DNA of 64,000 nt, taken from contig NW_026942435.1 of assembly GCF_024139115.2 (NCBI RefSeq), positions 28,758-92,757 on the forward strand, given 5' to 3'. The notes under the pieces were generated by a model that searched no databases, was not told where the DNA came from, and saw only the letters and a program-made list of their open reading frames with translations. The translations under genes and the position numbers were made by a program. Of this stretch, positions 25,160-35,041 are shown piece after piece (within the stretch, counting starts at the first letter, position 1; each line of letters starts with the position of its first letter). Origin of the DNA: Armigeres subalbatus (lineage: Eukaryota > Arthropoda > Insecta > Diptera > Culicidae).

Positions 25160-25769
25160 CACAGTGGTGCGTTTGGCTAAAACCGTGAACTTTTTTTACC
25201 ACTTCAGGGTGTTATTTTTTGGCATCGGTGTCTTCGGGGATGAATTTTAGAAAAATATGGCGCATCAAATGACGAAAAGTTGTAGTTCCAATTTTTGCCA
25301 CAGGTGGCGCTGCAAAATGTAACTTCTTTAATAAACGATTTTTAAATATGGTGTCTTTGGCAAAGTTGTAGTGTAATTTATTATGAATTTTATTGCTGAA
25401 GACACCGAGTGTACCGATTAGTTACAAATCGATTATTCGGGATTTTACGACATCCCTAGGAGCGTATGACGTCAGATTTGCATTATGTGGAATGATTAGG
25501 TGGAGAGAACAGAAAAATAGCTTCATGCTGCACTTCTTTTGACATTAACATTCAACAGCGTGGTACACAATGTGGTGAAATCTCAATTATTTTATAAATG
25601 TCAGTTGAAAATGTCGATTTATGAAATTTAGAAATACTTGTTTGGATACACGTGGAGACAGACATAATTATACGCATATGAAACTGCAGACCAAATATTT
25701 TAAATCCTGTGCGGATTTCCTTGCCCCAATTTGCCCCTCTGTTGCATATGAAGTTTTCAAATATTACTT

Positions 25770-25910
25770 GGGCTTATTCTACGAGTGGAGTGACGTGAGA
25801 TTGCTCGAATGACGTGAGAAGAGTCGTATAGCCCCATTTGAATAACATGGTCACCTCACGTGAGAATTGCTAAAATCGACTTCACGTCACTCGACTCGTA
25901 GAATAAGCCC
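25770..25910. mobile_element. MITE with GGGCTTATTC termini
   Basis: Inverted repeats of about 30 bp start GGGCTTATTCTACGAGT at both ends, and TGACGTGA-type motifs lie inside. The total length is 141 bp. I see no convincing target duplication, so the superfamily is open. Confidence 0.65.
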
Positions 25911-26165
25911 AACTATTTTCGACCTTAAATCGCCAATAACAAGTCATGTTTGCAAAAAACATCCCTGGTATCTTCCAGAAAGTGGTCTATTTTGATTATA
26001 TATACATTCTGTAGAACATTGTAATGACCTGAAACTGTTAGTTTCGAAAATATCTTAAAATACTGTTTTTTCTAGGGTCTGTCCATAAAAAACGCCCGTA
26101 TTTCAAAAACGATGATAGATGGACACTCGGTGTCTTTAGCAATAAAATTCATAATAAATTACACT

Positions 26166-26559
26166 CAGTGTTGGTAAAATAACTCATAAATCTCAATTAA
26201 CGAGCGCTCCCGTGCGTTCGAAATCATCTGCGATTTTAAAGGAATGTATCACGCTTGAATTTTTCATGCTTAAACGCATCATTTCACTCATTTGCCAAAA
26301 AATCGTTTTGGTTCAAAAACGCATTTGAAATCAATTCGGGGGCAATTTATTGCTTATACATAAAAGAGTGGTTAATATTTTATGCGACAAACGTCAAATC
26401 ACTGTTTTTAATGAAGGAGAACAAAAGAAAACCTACGATGATTCAAATGGATGATTCAACTCATCCATGAGTTTTTAGGTGCTGAGTTGGGTGCGTTTCA
26501 ACTCACGCTTGATTTGAATCATCCATGAGTTTTGAGATTTTGAGTTTTTACCAACACTG
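26166..26559. mobile_element. hAT-type MITE, 394 bp
   Basis: Termini are CAGTGTTGGTAAAA inverted at both ends. The flanking 8-bp duplication ATTACACT lies at 26158-26165 and 26560-26567. An 8-bp duplication with CAG ends is typical of the hAT superfamily. Internal ATGGATGATTCAA motifs form further inverted repeats. It sits in the right arm of the Transib-like element, so it is the younger insertion. Confidence 0.85.
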
Positions 26560-26895
26560 ATTACACTACAACTTTGCCAAAGACACCATATTTAAAAATC
26601 GTTTATTAAAGAAGTTACATTTTGCAGCGCCACCTGTGGCAAAAATTGGAACTACAACTTTTCGTCATTCGATGCGCCATATTTTTCTGAAATTTATTCC
26701 CGAAGACACCGATGCCAAAAAATAACACCCTGAAGTGGTAAAAAAAAGTTCACGATTTTCGCCAAACGCACCACTGTGCGTAGGTAGGAGCGCACCACAC
26801 AATAGCCTTTTCACTACCGAACACAATCCGCGATGAGACACAGCACACACGTCTGGCTCGTTCGAACTATCAGCACGGAATGAGTCAACGCTTCT

Positions 26896-27448
26896 ATAAA
26901 AAAAACCCACATTAATCCACCTAGCGGTGACGATGCCTTTCTCGATTAAATCGTTTGGTTTCGCCTTATTGTGATACACATCATTCTAAATATCGAGGAG
27001 CTGAGTCGATTCTCAACCAGTAGATAGTAACAGAATTATATCAGAACTTGTGATTCTGTTACAGCAGTTGTTATAAAAAATATTACTAAATATCGTATTA
27101 ATTGAACAAAAATATAACTCGAGGTGTTATACAATAATGAGGAAAATAGCTTATATAAATAATGTTATTTAAAAGATTATGATTATCCACAACTTAGGCA
27201 AAAACATTTGTCCAGCTGGTTAAATTTTGAATGTACGATCAAGTTATACTGAAGGTAGAAACTTCGTTTTTTTACAATTATTATCTACCAAAAATGTTGG
27301 AAATTTAGTTTTTCCGTAAAATAAGTATATAATACATTATGTTATAATACATATAACACATACATATAATACATCAAGTTATACGATCGTGAAATTTTCT
27401 TTCATCCATTTTCGACAGAGAATTTATAACATTTTTTTTTTAAATATT
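26896..27448. other. Family C remainder, then AT-rich sequence without gene
   Basis: Positions 26896-26950 continue the sequence broken by the LINE. They contain AATCCACCTAGCGGTG, resembling the CCACTTAGCGG near the 3' end of family A, so this may be the 3' end of the small family C element. From about 26950 to 27448 I see only AT-rich sequence. Confidence 0.4.
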
Positions 27449-27697
27449 GACGTAGGACTTACGTCTCTCTTTACTATAACGGGTGTCATTTCAAATTTTT
27501 TAAATCGACCGCGTTACGCTGTGTTGAAAGATTTCAAACGTAAATAGCTTTTGCCCTATTGAACAGTTTTCTGTAGTTAACCACTCAATCAACAGCTTTC
27601 AAGTATGCCTTTCATATTCATGCTTGATAATATCCGAAAACTTGTTTCAATAGGCCCAAAACTGTTTTCAAAGCAAAATATTGAATTCACGAGAACC

Positions 27698-27705
27698 TAT
27701 AAATA
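27698..27705 (+). promoter_or_regulatory. TATA box, family A copy II module 1
   Basis: TATAAATA is followed about 30 bp later by GCATCATTCC. It is conserved with 28703-28710 and 29989-29996 and with the same modules in copies I and III. I infer an RNA polymerase II promoter. Confidence 0.55.
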
Positions 27706-28702
27706 TGAGTACCGCATCATTCTTGCATCATTCCATTGCCACGCTCTGATTGGTGCAGACGTCAGCAAATGAGCTCTCGCTAGGTCAGGAAGGCATAAAA
27801 AAGCGCAGCACGATTTTTTTTCTCTCAATCTGACCCTGAGATCTGACAAGAACAGGCAAAGCAACCACAGCATCGCCAGAACTTTTGAAGTGTTGCTCCA
27901 TTGTCTCAGCTACGCAATCGCAAACTTAAGCTTTCTCAAGAGCAAGGCAGAATCGTCAGCATCATCGGCATTTTCGGTCCGGCATTGTCGAGGCCACCGC
28001 ACAAAGGAGAAGCCTACCGGACAGTAAGCGCGGCTCGGCGGTGTGACGATAGACTGTCAATGACAACACTGAACAAGATGAATTATTGACAGTGGCTGAT
28101 TTTCTACCCGCCACTTTCACAGCCAGGCGCTATCATATATCCGCAAATAGCCGGCATGAGTTAACCTCCAGAAATTGATATGGCGAAAGACATCTAACGC
28201 GGTTTTCTCAAAATTAGGAACTTTTCATGAAAAACTATATGGTACCGGTTATAATGGATGGTGTTCGCTAGTACGCCTACCAAATATTTTTTTTGATTAA
28301 GGTGCATAAATTTGAGAAATCGAACCTTAGATGCCTTTCGCCACACTGCTTTCAGAAAGTTAACTTCTAGTGTGCCCTTGTACGTTCAAAGTGGACGATT
28401 CATTGATCAAGTTTTCTACGATCTCAAGTTTTCAAGATCTACTAAAGAGTTTTGACGTAAGACTTACGTCTCTCTTTACTATACCGGGTGTCATTTCAAA
28501 ATTTCTAAATCGGCCGCGTTACGCTGTGTTGAAAGATTTCTAACGTTAATAGCTTTTACCCTAGTGAACAGATTTCTGCAGTAGACCCCTCAATCGACAA
28601 CTTTCAAGTATGCCTTTCATATTAATGCTTGATAATATCCGAAAACTTGTTTCAATAGGCCTAAAACTGTTTTCAAAGCAAAACATTGAATTCACGAAAT
28701 CC

Positions 28703-28710
28703 TATAAATA
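28703..28710 (+). promoter_or_regulatory. TATA box, family A copy II module 2
   Basis: TATAAATA sits in the same context (CCTATAAATATGGGTACCGC) as in modules 1 and 3. The module ends at the stem-loop at 29205. Confidence 0.5.
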
Positions 28711-29204
28711 TGGGTACCGCATAATTCTTGCATCATTCCATTACCACGTTCTGATTGGTGCAGACGTCAACGAATGAGCTCACGCTAGGTCTGCTAAGAA
28801 GGCATAAAATAGCGCAGCGCGAATTTTTCCTCTCAATCTGACCGAAACAGGCAAAGCAATAACAGCATCGCATCGTCGGAATTTTAGAAAGGTTGCATCA
28901 TCGTCTCAGCCACGCATTCGCAAACCTATAGCCTTTTTAAGAGCAAGGCAGAATCGTCAGCATTCTCAGATCAGCATCATCGGCATTTTCAGCCCGGCAT
29001 TGTCGAGAAGCCAACAGTAAGCGCGGCACGGCGGTGTGTGACGATAGAGTGTCGACGACAACACTACTGATCAAGTTTTCTCGGCCGATGGCAGCAGCGG
29101 TTAAGCGTTTGGTATTCCTGCAGACATCGATTCATAATGTTTTAAACAATCATAAACTCCCAGTTGAACCGCTCAAGAGGAAGTTTACATCTAACATTGT
29201 GAAT

Positions 29205-29220
29205 GGATCTTTTCAGAACC
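29205..29220 (+). terminator. Histone-type 3' stem-loop, family A copy II module 2
   Basis: GGATCT-TTTC-AGAACC matches 15 of 16 consensus positions, with one stem mismatch. It is followed by ACTAATATACTTACTAAAGAG, whose purine-rich end resembles a histone downstream element. Confidence 0.6.
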
Positions 29221-29738
29221 ACTAATATACTTACTAAAGAGTTTTTCGCAATTGAATCATTTCGAAAATGTAGTACAATCAACTAATTAGAGAGCGTTTG
29301 CGTGACAATTTAATTAATTCGCGTTCATGGCGATGAATTGTTACAAAATTCTGTCTTCCTCGCTCACGACAAAAGAAAATGCGTTTCTTATTCTAAGATT
29401 TCAACGAAATTTTTTGAAATTTCTCCATTAGAATTCCAAAATTGTCACTGTTTTGAGTCTAAATATTTCAATTTAAAATTTGATTTATTTGTTGATGTGA
29501 ATAGGTAAATAGCTACTGAATTTTGTGTAACTTTCAAACGTTTGTATAAAGCTTTTGAATATTCTTGGTTAACGTGATTTTGTGTTTCAGCAAATATACT
29601 CTATTACCACTATTACCACTGAAAATCCATTCTGCGCCAAATACACGCGACCCAAAACTAAATTCTAAGCAAATACACGTTAAATATCAATGCTAAATAT
29701 TACGCTGAACATTACAACAATTTATTGAACGTCTTTTT
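29221..29738. other. AT-rich module tail in family A copy II
   Basis: This sequence lies between the module 2 stem-loop and the next module start. I see no gene and no repeat with a clear unit. Confidence 0.5.
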
Positions 29739-29988
29739 GACGTAGGACTTACGTCTCTCTTTACTATACCGGGTGTCATTTCAAAATATTCAAATCGAAC
29801 GCGTTACGCTGTGTTGAAAGATTTTAAACGTTAATAGCGTTCGTCTCAGTGGACGAATTTCTGCGGTAAGCCCCTCAATCGACAGATTTCAAGTATGCCT
29901 TTCATGTTCATGCTTGATAAGACCCGAAAAACTTGTTTCAATAGGCATGAAACTGTTTTCAATGAAAAACATTGAGCTCAAGGGAACC

Positions 29989-29996
29989 TATAAATA
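29989..29996 (+). promoter_or_regulatory. TATA box, family A copy II module 3
   Basis: TATAAATA is in the conserved context. A second box, CATAAAATAG near 30089, lies about 30 bp upstream of TTTCATTCTGACC. The latter spacing matches the TATAAAAAG to TTTCATTCTGG spacing in family B, so it is the more likely start site. Confidence 0.55.
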
Positions 29997-30408
29997 TGGG
30001 TACCGCATAATTCTTGCATCATTCCATTACCACGTTCTGATTGGTGCAGACACCAGCGAATGAGCAGCCGCTGGGTCTGCCGAGAAGCCATAAAATAGCG
30101 CAACGCGATTTTTCCTTTCATTCTGACCGGGACAAGCGAAGCAACTGCATCATTGATTGAACAGCACTTTTAATAGGAATGAAGTCTGCACCGACCGCTT
30201 TTTCGGCTCGTCACCATCGAAGCGACCATCATCATCCGAAACCTAGCCAGCACATCAGCAGTCCACCCTACAGACCCGACAAAGCAGCAATGCTGAGCAG
30301 ATACCGGCAGCAGCAGCAGAGTCGAGCCGAGACCGGCCGGCATCGGTGCTGAGCCGAGACAGGCTGAAGAAAAGCCACATGATGCAGCATGTATGTCCAA
30401 AAACAAAC

Positions 30409-30424
30409 GGTTCTTCAGAGAGCC
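30409..30424 (+). terminator. Histone-type stem-loop variant, family A copy II module 3
   Basis: GGTTCT-TCAG-AGAGCC is identical to 20818 and 52846. All six pairs can form, and it has 14 of 16 consensus positions. Confidence 0.45.
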
Positions 30425-31129
30425 AATAATAGAGATCAATATCAATGCTTTCAATACCCTTCGGGATAGAAATTGTACTTGGGTGCCAAATCCAATATTC
30501 TAGAGATAAAATTTTATGCGTGATTTTCATAAATAGCGTCAAAACTAACAGTAGATAATTTTCTGATTTAACCGCGAAGTGGACGAAGGACTTCGCTTGA
30601 CCATGCCTTTCAAGATTAATAAGATGTCCAAATCTCTCACATAATCTTATTTGGATAAAGAAAACACCGATTACAGCTAAAACATTAATAAACTATCAAT
30701 CGAGAATTCATCAAATGTGGGATAGATTGGCATTGAGCAAGGAATAGCTAGATAAACAATGCTACTGACCGCACACAAAGCGAACGTGACTGAATGATCG
30801 TCCCATGTTACCAATTCTAAATCTTATCACTAGAAATCCCATGTCCGGGTGTTTCCTTCCTTCTACTACTAACAATGTTGTCTCAGAAAAGAACACGTAC
30901 TTCTCACCTGAACTGCAATTCTAAGCTCGCTTGCCCGGCTTATTGGCCTGTATCAAGCGAAAAGTCCCGTTAGGAAATAGACGCCAGCAGCGAGCAATAA
31001 GCGTAAAAAAAAAAGAAGCCCTTCTCGAACGCGTTGATGATGATGACGCTTTGGCTGACAAAGAAGCGGGATACAAGACACTAGCTGATTGGCCCACCAA
31101 TTGGGAAGCAGAGAAGATTCAAAATAAGG

Positions 31130-31175
31130 TATAAAAGAAAAGTGCATTCGCTCGCAGAGCATTCAGTCTTTTTTA
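31130..31175 (+). promoter_or_regulatory. TATA box and initiator of a fourth mini-unit in family A
   Basis: GGTATAAAAGAAAAG is followed at the expected spacing of about 30 bp by GCATTCAGTC, an arthropod-type initiator. The stem-loop at 31247 lies only about 80 bp further on, so any coding part has been lost. The same pair of boxes is kept at 54816-54860 in copy III. Confidence 0.55.
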
Positions 31176-31246
31176 TACCACCACTAGAAATTCGCGGTTA
31201 TTTGAAAAGATCGTTTTCTTACTTTTTGCACTTAGCCGAAGCAAAC

Positions 31247-31262
31247 AGCCTTTTTCAAGGCT
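31247..31262 (+). terminator. Histone-type stem-loop variant, last unit of family A copy II
   Basis: AGCCTT-TTTC-AAGGCT has a perfect stem and canonical loop. The flanks are GCAAAC upstream and CTAAG downstream. Confidence 0.45.
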
Positions 31263-31625
31263 CTAAGCGTTAAAAATAATGTTCTCCTCCAGTCGCTATC
31301 GTACGGATTAGAGGGCCCTTCAGTGGAAGGGCTGAGATACAGTCTACATCCCCTGCTGAGCCAACTTGTGGTTTATTTCAGGCAGTCCTGAGAAGGTTGC
31401 CAGATACTTCCTGATTTTTTTTGATGATTCTTGTTCGAGGTAGATTTGATTTCTGTGTCGGTTTGATGAGAAGATTTTGCCAAGGAATGGTATGCAACGC
31501 CGATTATTTATCCAAAATAGTTGATGTGATAAATTTGGACATATTATGTATCTTAAAGGCATGGTCAAGTCAAGTCCTACGTCCACTTAGCGGTTATGTC
31601 ATAGACATTACCCACTGTTCGTTTT

Positions 31626-31877
31626 TCGAGTTCGTTTTTATAATATTACTGATTTTAAGTATATGTTTTAACTTCAACGTTACAAACGTTTGTACAAAAT
31701 TGAAAATAGGATTAAGGAAAAAGCAGTTGATATAACAACTCATCTAGATGGTCCTTCTTGGAATTTCTGAAGAAGTCGCTCCAAAATTGTCTGCGGGTGT
31801 TTCTCCGAGAACATCTGTGGAAATGTCTCCATTCTTGCAAAAGGTTCCCCGGTAATTTATGCGGAATTTCATTTTTT
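31626..31877. other. Spacer between families A and C
   Basis: About 250 bp lies after the family A 3' end. It includes a GGAAATGTCTCC and TTCTCCGAGAAC-type degenerate repeat similar in flavour to the fill of the hAT element at 40179. No gene is seen. Confidence 0.4.
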
Positions 31878-32225
31878 GACGTAGAACTACGTCTGTCTTT
31901 TCTATATTGGGGTACACTTTACGTTTTCGAAAAATCAAAAAACGTCACGAAAATATGATAGACTTTGATCGTTAATATCTCAGCCGTTTCTCGATGGATT
32001 TTCAATTTTTTTGGACCATTCGATCAAGAAAGAGTCAACGCTTCACTTCACAGCGTACACTGAAGTCATCTTTTACGCGGCTTTTGTACACGATTCGCTT
32101 TTTATGCGATTTTGTTTTCACTAGAATTTCGGGATTTCCATGGCTTATTCAGACACATTTTGGGATTTACGCGGTTTTTTACGTTGTTTTAATTCACGCG
32201 GCCCAAATCCTCCGCGTTTAAACTG
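31878..32225 (+). mobile_element. Helitron-like family C, copy II
   Basis: It starts with GACGTAGAACTACGTCTG after TTTTTT. It continues with CTATATTGGGGTACACTTTA, a CGTCACGAAAATATG block and CGATGGATTTT, the same block order as families A and B. It matches 12651-12812. The 3' limit is unclear; from about 32050 the sequence changes to TTACGCGG-type repeats. Confidence 0.55.
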
Positions 32226-32359
32226 ACTCCAGTGTGTTACAATATTTAGGTATGATAATATTTAGTATTGCAAACTTGCTAACAGTTTAGCAATAATAAT
32301 AATATTTAGCAGTTTAGGTTTCGGTGAATCAGTCAATCTCGTAAGTGTATCGCAAGCTT
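32226..32359. other. AT-rich spacer
   Basis: It contains repeated AATATTTAG-type motifs. No gene is seen. Confidence 0.4.
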
Positions 32360-32640
32360 CTTCTTCCATAGCACTACATTCCAACTGGAACTTGGCCTGC
32401 TTTTTAAAGTAATCTATTAGCATTGTTTTAGTTATTAATTGAAAACTTTATATGCCCGATATTGCATGAGTATTGAGTATGTATCTTGTGTGACAAATAC
32501 AATGGATACACTATGCTCGGGGTGTCGAGAATGTTTCCCATCCGAAAATATCCTAGATTGGATCGAGAATCGAACTCGCCATCTCCGGTTTCTGGACCTT
32601 TGTTCGCAAGGTCAACTGGAGACCTCAAGCCAGCATAGAA
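32360..32640 (-). mobile_element. SINE-like fragment
   Basis: On the minus strand it contains GAGTTCGATTCTCGATCC, resembling a polymerase III box B, then ATATTTTCGGATGGGAAAC. A similar arrangement (box B, then TTTTCGGATTGGAAAT) occurs in the Feilai SINE at 57053. The ends are not defined, so only a fragment is supported. Confidence 0.5.
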
Positions 32641-32904
32641 GTCAAATTAATGCAACTTACAGGGCTGCACCAGCTGGTGCAGTTCGTTTCAGCTAACTTA
32701 CACACGCGTTTTCTCTCAAAACCTTTAGGGGGTTTGACGGCAGCTTCTCGCTTACGTCTATGGATGCCAGTAGAAAAGCTCGGAATCTTCTTCACTGCTG
32801 CAGTGGATGTGTTCTGGGATACTTTCTTCGGTTTTTTTGCAGATTCCTAGCTGTCCAAAGTACGACGCAACTCGCATGAAGGAATAATAATTACTAGATA
32901 TTAT

Positions 32905-33240
32905 TAGATACAGTCTAAATCCCCTACTGAGCTAACTTTTGGTTTATTTCAGGCAGTCCTTCAGTGGGAAGGTTGCCACTATCGAGGCTAATATTTCGTG
33001 ACCGGACAGATACTTCCTGAATTTTTTTGATGATTTTTGTTCGAGGTAGATTTGATTTCTGTGTCGGTTTGATGAGAAGATTTTGCCAAGGAATGGTATG
33101 CAACGCCGATTATTTATCCAAAATAGTTGATGTGAGAAATTTGGACATATTATGTATCTTAAAGGCATGGTCAAGTCAAGTCCTACGTCCACTTAGCGGT
33201 TATGTCACAGACATTACCCACTGTTCGTTTTGTTATTTGT
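32905..33240 (+). mobile_element. Helitron-like family A, solo 3' end
   Basis: It is homologous to the last 300 bp of copies I and II (GATACAGTCTA to GTTCGTTTT), including the inverted GACGTAGGACTT and the hairpin. Everything upstream is missing. Confidence 0.7.
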
Positions 33241-33844
33241 AACACATATTGATACAATTGTTATGACTAACTGGTCGGTCGGGTTGGTATATAACCGAGT
33301 ATATAACATCATAAGTCACCGAGACTTCTTTAAAAGGTTCGGTTTTGGAGTGAAATAATAGCCTTTTGTACCTTTGATGCACGAGAAAGACAAAAAAACC
33401 TATTTGTTATTACTACTAAGGGAAGATCCATTATTAATGGATATAATGGATATTAATGGATCTAATAATTTTGTATAAATCAGCTGAAAATTTTGTATGG
33501 AATTTTCCAACACTTGGTCTCCTCCCCCTTTAACCCTTTATAAGGCAGTGGCAACTATATTGCCACCAACAAATTATATGTTTTTATATTTATTAACAAG
33601 AGCTCTGCTTATTATTTCTTATGTAGTGGCTTTATTTGCTTCTTAGTAACACCCATATGAATTTGAGTCATAAAAAAATTATTGTCAATTTGAGAACAGT
33701 TTTTTTACGAACAGATCGTAAGCTTCGAGTGGAAGAAGGATTTTCAGTTATAATTCGTTAAAAAAACGACAAAGATATATTTTTTCCCGTTGGTATTCAT
33801 TATTGTGAATCTCTTGTGTTAGATTATTACGTGATTAGCGTGAA
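33241..33844. other. AT-rich interval, no gene seen
   Basis: It contains AGGGAAGATCCATTATTAATGG near 33419, which resembles the end of the GGGAAGATCCATAAAG MITE family seen at 38366-38531. It may be a remnant of that family. Otherwise it is unannotated. Confidence 0.35.
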
Positions 33845-34206
33845 AAAAAAATCATAAGGGTTGTGTACAAGACACGACCGCCCGACGTAAACTACGTAAA
33901 ACCTTTTGGTGAAATGAAGAACCTAGCAAGTCCCATCTTTCATGAATATTACAAATCTGTTCTTCGTTGCGTCTCATCATGATTTTGATTATTCAAACGA
34001 ATTTATTCTCTGTCAAACCCCCTTTCTTTCTGCCACTGATGCCATTCATACGAATTCATGTTATATAGAATCTCCCCCACGGGGCGCACTCGTGATTCTG
34101 CTACGGACGGCAACATTATGGCGTCGCCAAGTCGTTAATTTGCTCTTTGAATATTATTCGTCTCGCCTCTTCTTTTGTATAGAAAGGTGGTCCTGAAAAG
34201 AACCGA
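33845..34206 (-). mobile_element. Helitron-like family B, inverted 3' end fragment
   Basis: Read on the minus strand it runs from a histone-type stem-loop through GGCGACGCCATAATGTTGCC to ACGTAGTTTACGTCGGGCGG, a TTGTGTAC hairpin and GATTTTT. It matches the 3' end of the plus-strand copy at 38730-39479. The two copies therefore face away from each other, with about 210 bp between. Confidence 0.7.
34189..34204 (-). terminator. Histone-type 3' stem-loop, exact consensus (minus strand)
   Basis: On the minus strand GGTTCT-TTTC-AGGACC matches all 16 positions of GGYYYUUYUHARRRCC. It is followed by ACCTTTCTATACAAAAGAAG. The AAAAGAAGAGG that ends about 26 nt downstream resembles the U7-binding histone downstream element. 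Confidence 0.72.
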
Positions 34207-34418
34207 TTAATTAGCTCAGCTCTCCGCGACTAGTAGTAGTAAAATTCTTCTTTATTCAATCATTTTTTTTGTTCTACAATTATTTTGTTTATACATATAC
34301 AGTGATCGGCCGGTTTGGCCCTTCATCTTCGATTTGATATTTTTTTTATATTGTTATCTGAGTTTTAAAATATAATATATCATGACGGCCTTTAGGAGGC
34401 GCTAGTGTGTTTTTTTTT
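34207..34418. other. Spacer between the two family B copies
   Basis: This is AT-rich sequence. I see no feature except the T run (TTTTTTTTT, 34410-34418) that precedes the family B 5' end. Confidence 0.4.
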
Positions 34419-34751
34419 GACGTAAACTACGTCTAAGGGGAAGACTCAGATACAGGGTGTAAAACCGAAATTTCCAAATTCGAGACCGTCACGAAATTAG
34501 GATAGATTTCAAACGCTAATAGCGTCTTTATCTTTCGATGGATTTTCGACATTTGCTTATCAATCGATTTAGAAACTCTCCAGCAATTTGCCAATTCTAT
34601 TGATACTATTGATTATCAACTTTAAACTATTGAAAATGTTGTTTCTTTCCAAACCGGGTGAAAAATTCAATTCGGTTCATAAATCCCCAACACGGACATC
34701 AGATTGCAGTAAGGTACGGGCCTTTTGATCCACTGCTTCGTTTTCCCTGTG

Positions 34752-34795
34752 TATAAAAAGCCCCGTGTTTCGCGTGCGCGCGTCATTTTCATTCT
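34752..34795 (+). promoter_or_regulatory. TATA box and start region, family B module 1
   Basis: TATAAAAAGCCCCGTGTTTC is followed at about 30 bp by TTTCATTCTGG. The same pair is found at 35681 and 37560. It resembles strong TATA-dependent polymerase II promoters such as those of core histone genes. Confidence 0.6.
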
Positions 34796-35025
34796 GGATG
34801 TCACGGCGAGCGGACCAGGGTGTCCAGAAGCGGTCCCAGTGACAACGGCTGTCTCAGCGGATGAAATTTTTTCGGCCGGTGGTGGTGGCGGTCGTGGAAG
34901 CAGCAGCACATAATTTTCATCCGTGTCCCATCTTCGGCGGATCTGGCAATCGACGGCGTTTGTTGAGCCGAATCATCGGATGGCGCTCGCGCAGCCCAGT
35001 GGCTGCACATAAGTGGCAATTAATC

Positions 35026-35041
35026 GGTTCTTTTCAGAACC
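35026..35041 (+). terminator. Histone-type 3' stem-loop, exact consensus, family B module 1
   Basis: GGTTCT-TTTC-AGAACC has a perfect 6-bp stem and UUUC loop and matches all 16 consensus positions. It is preceded by TTAATC and followed by ATCATTATATTTGGGAGGAA, a purine-rich segment at the spacing of a histone downstream element. It lies about 240 bp after the predicted start site. Confidence 0.75.

Larger units (their letters stand above)
25160..26778. mobile_element. Long-TIR DNA transposon, Transib- or Chapaev-like
   Basis: The ends are CACAGTGGTGCGTTTGGC and its inverse, with inverted arms of about 255 bp (25160-25415 and about 26130-26778 once an internal hAT MITE is removed). The flanking 5-bp repeat CGTAG (25155-25159, 26779-26783) is an apparent target duplication. 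A 5-bp duplication with CACAGTG-type ends fits Transib; Chapaev, with 4 bp, is an alternative. No transposase is visible; a 141-bp MITE and unrelated AT-rich sequence fill the core. It is inserted in the LINE 5' UTR. Confidence 0.68.
12813..26879 (-). mobile_element. Full-length decayed I-type LINE, split by two large insertions
   Basis: Its ends are defined by a 16-bp target duplication, ATGAGTCAACGCTTCT, at 12797-12812 and 26880-26895. Read on the minus strand, the order is 5' UTR, ORF1 with zinc knuckles, ORF2 with endonuclease, reverse transcriptase and RNase H, then a 3' UTR ending in a poly(A)-like run next to 12813. Removing the insertions at 15601-22509 and 25160-26783 leaves about 5.5 kb, the usual length of a complete I-clade element. 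Several frameshifts and stops show it is inactive. The RNase H domain and the ORF1 type favour the I clade; R1 or LOA is less likely. Confidence 0.85.
27449..31625 (+). mobile_element. Helitron-like family A, copy II (most complete, 4.2 kb)
   Basis: The 5' end is GACGTAGGACTTACGTC. The 3' end is AAGTCCTACGTC-CACTTAGCGG, a small hairpin (ATGTC-ATA-GACAT) and GTTCGTTTT. Three modules start with the 5' domain at 27449, 28454 and 29739. Each has a CCTATAAATATG box and a CTGATTGGTG CCAAT-type motif. A second TATA-like box, CATAAAATAGCGCA, lies about 30 bp before TTTCATTCTGACC in module 3; modules 1 and 2 carry variants (CATAAAAAAGCGCA, CTCTCAATCTGACC). Histone-type stem-loops lie at 29205, 30409 and 31247. 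No coding region is recognisable. The copy lacks the LINE and SINE insertions of copy I, so it serves as their empty site. Confidence 0.72.
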
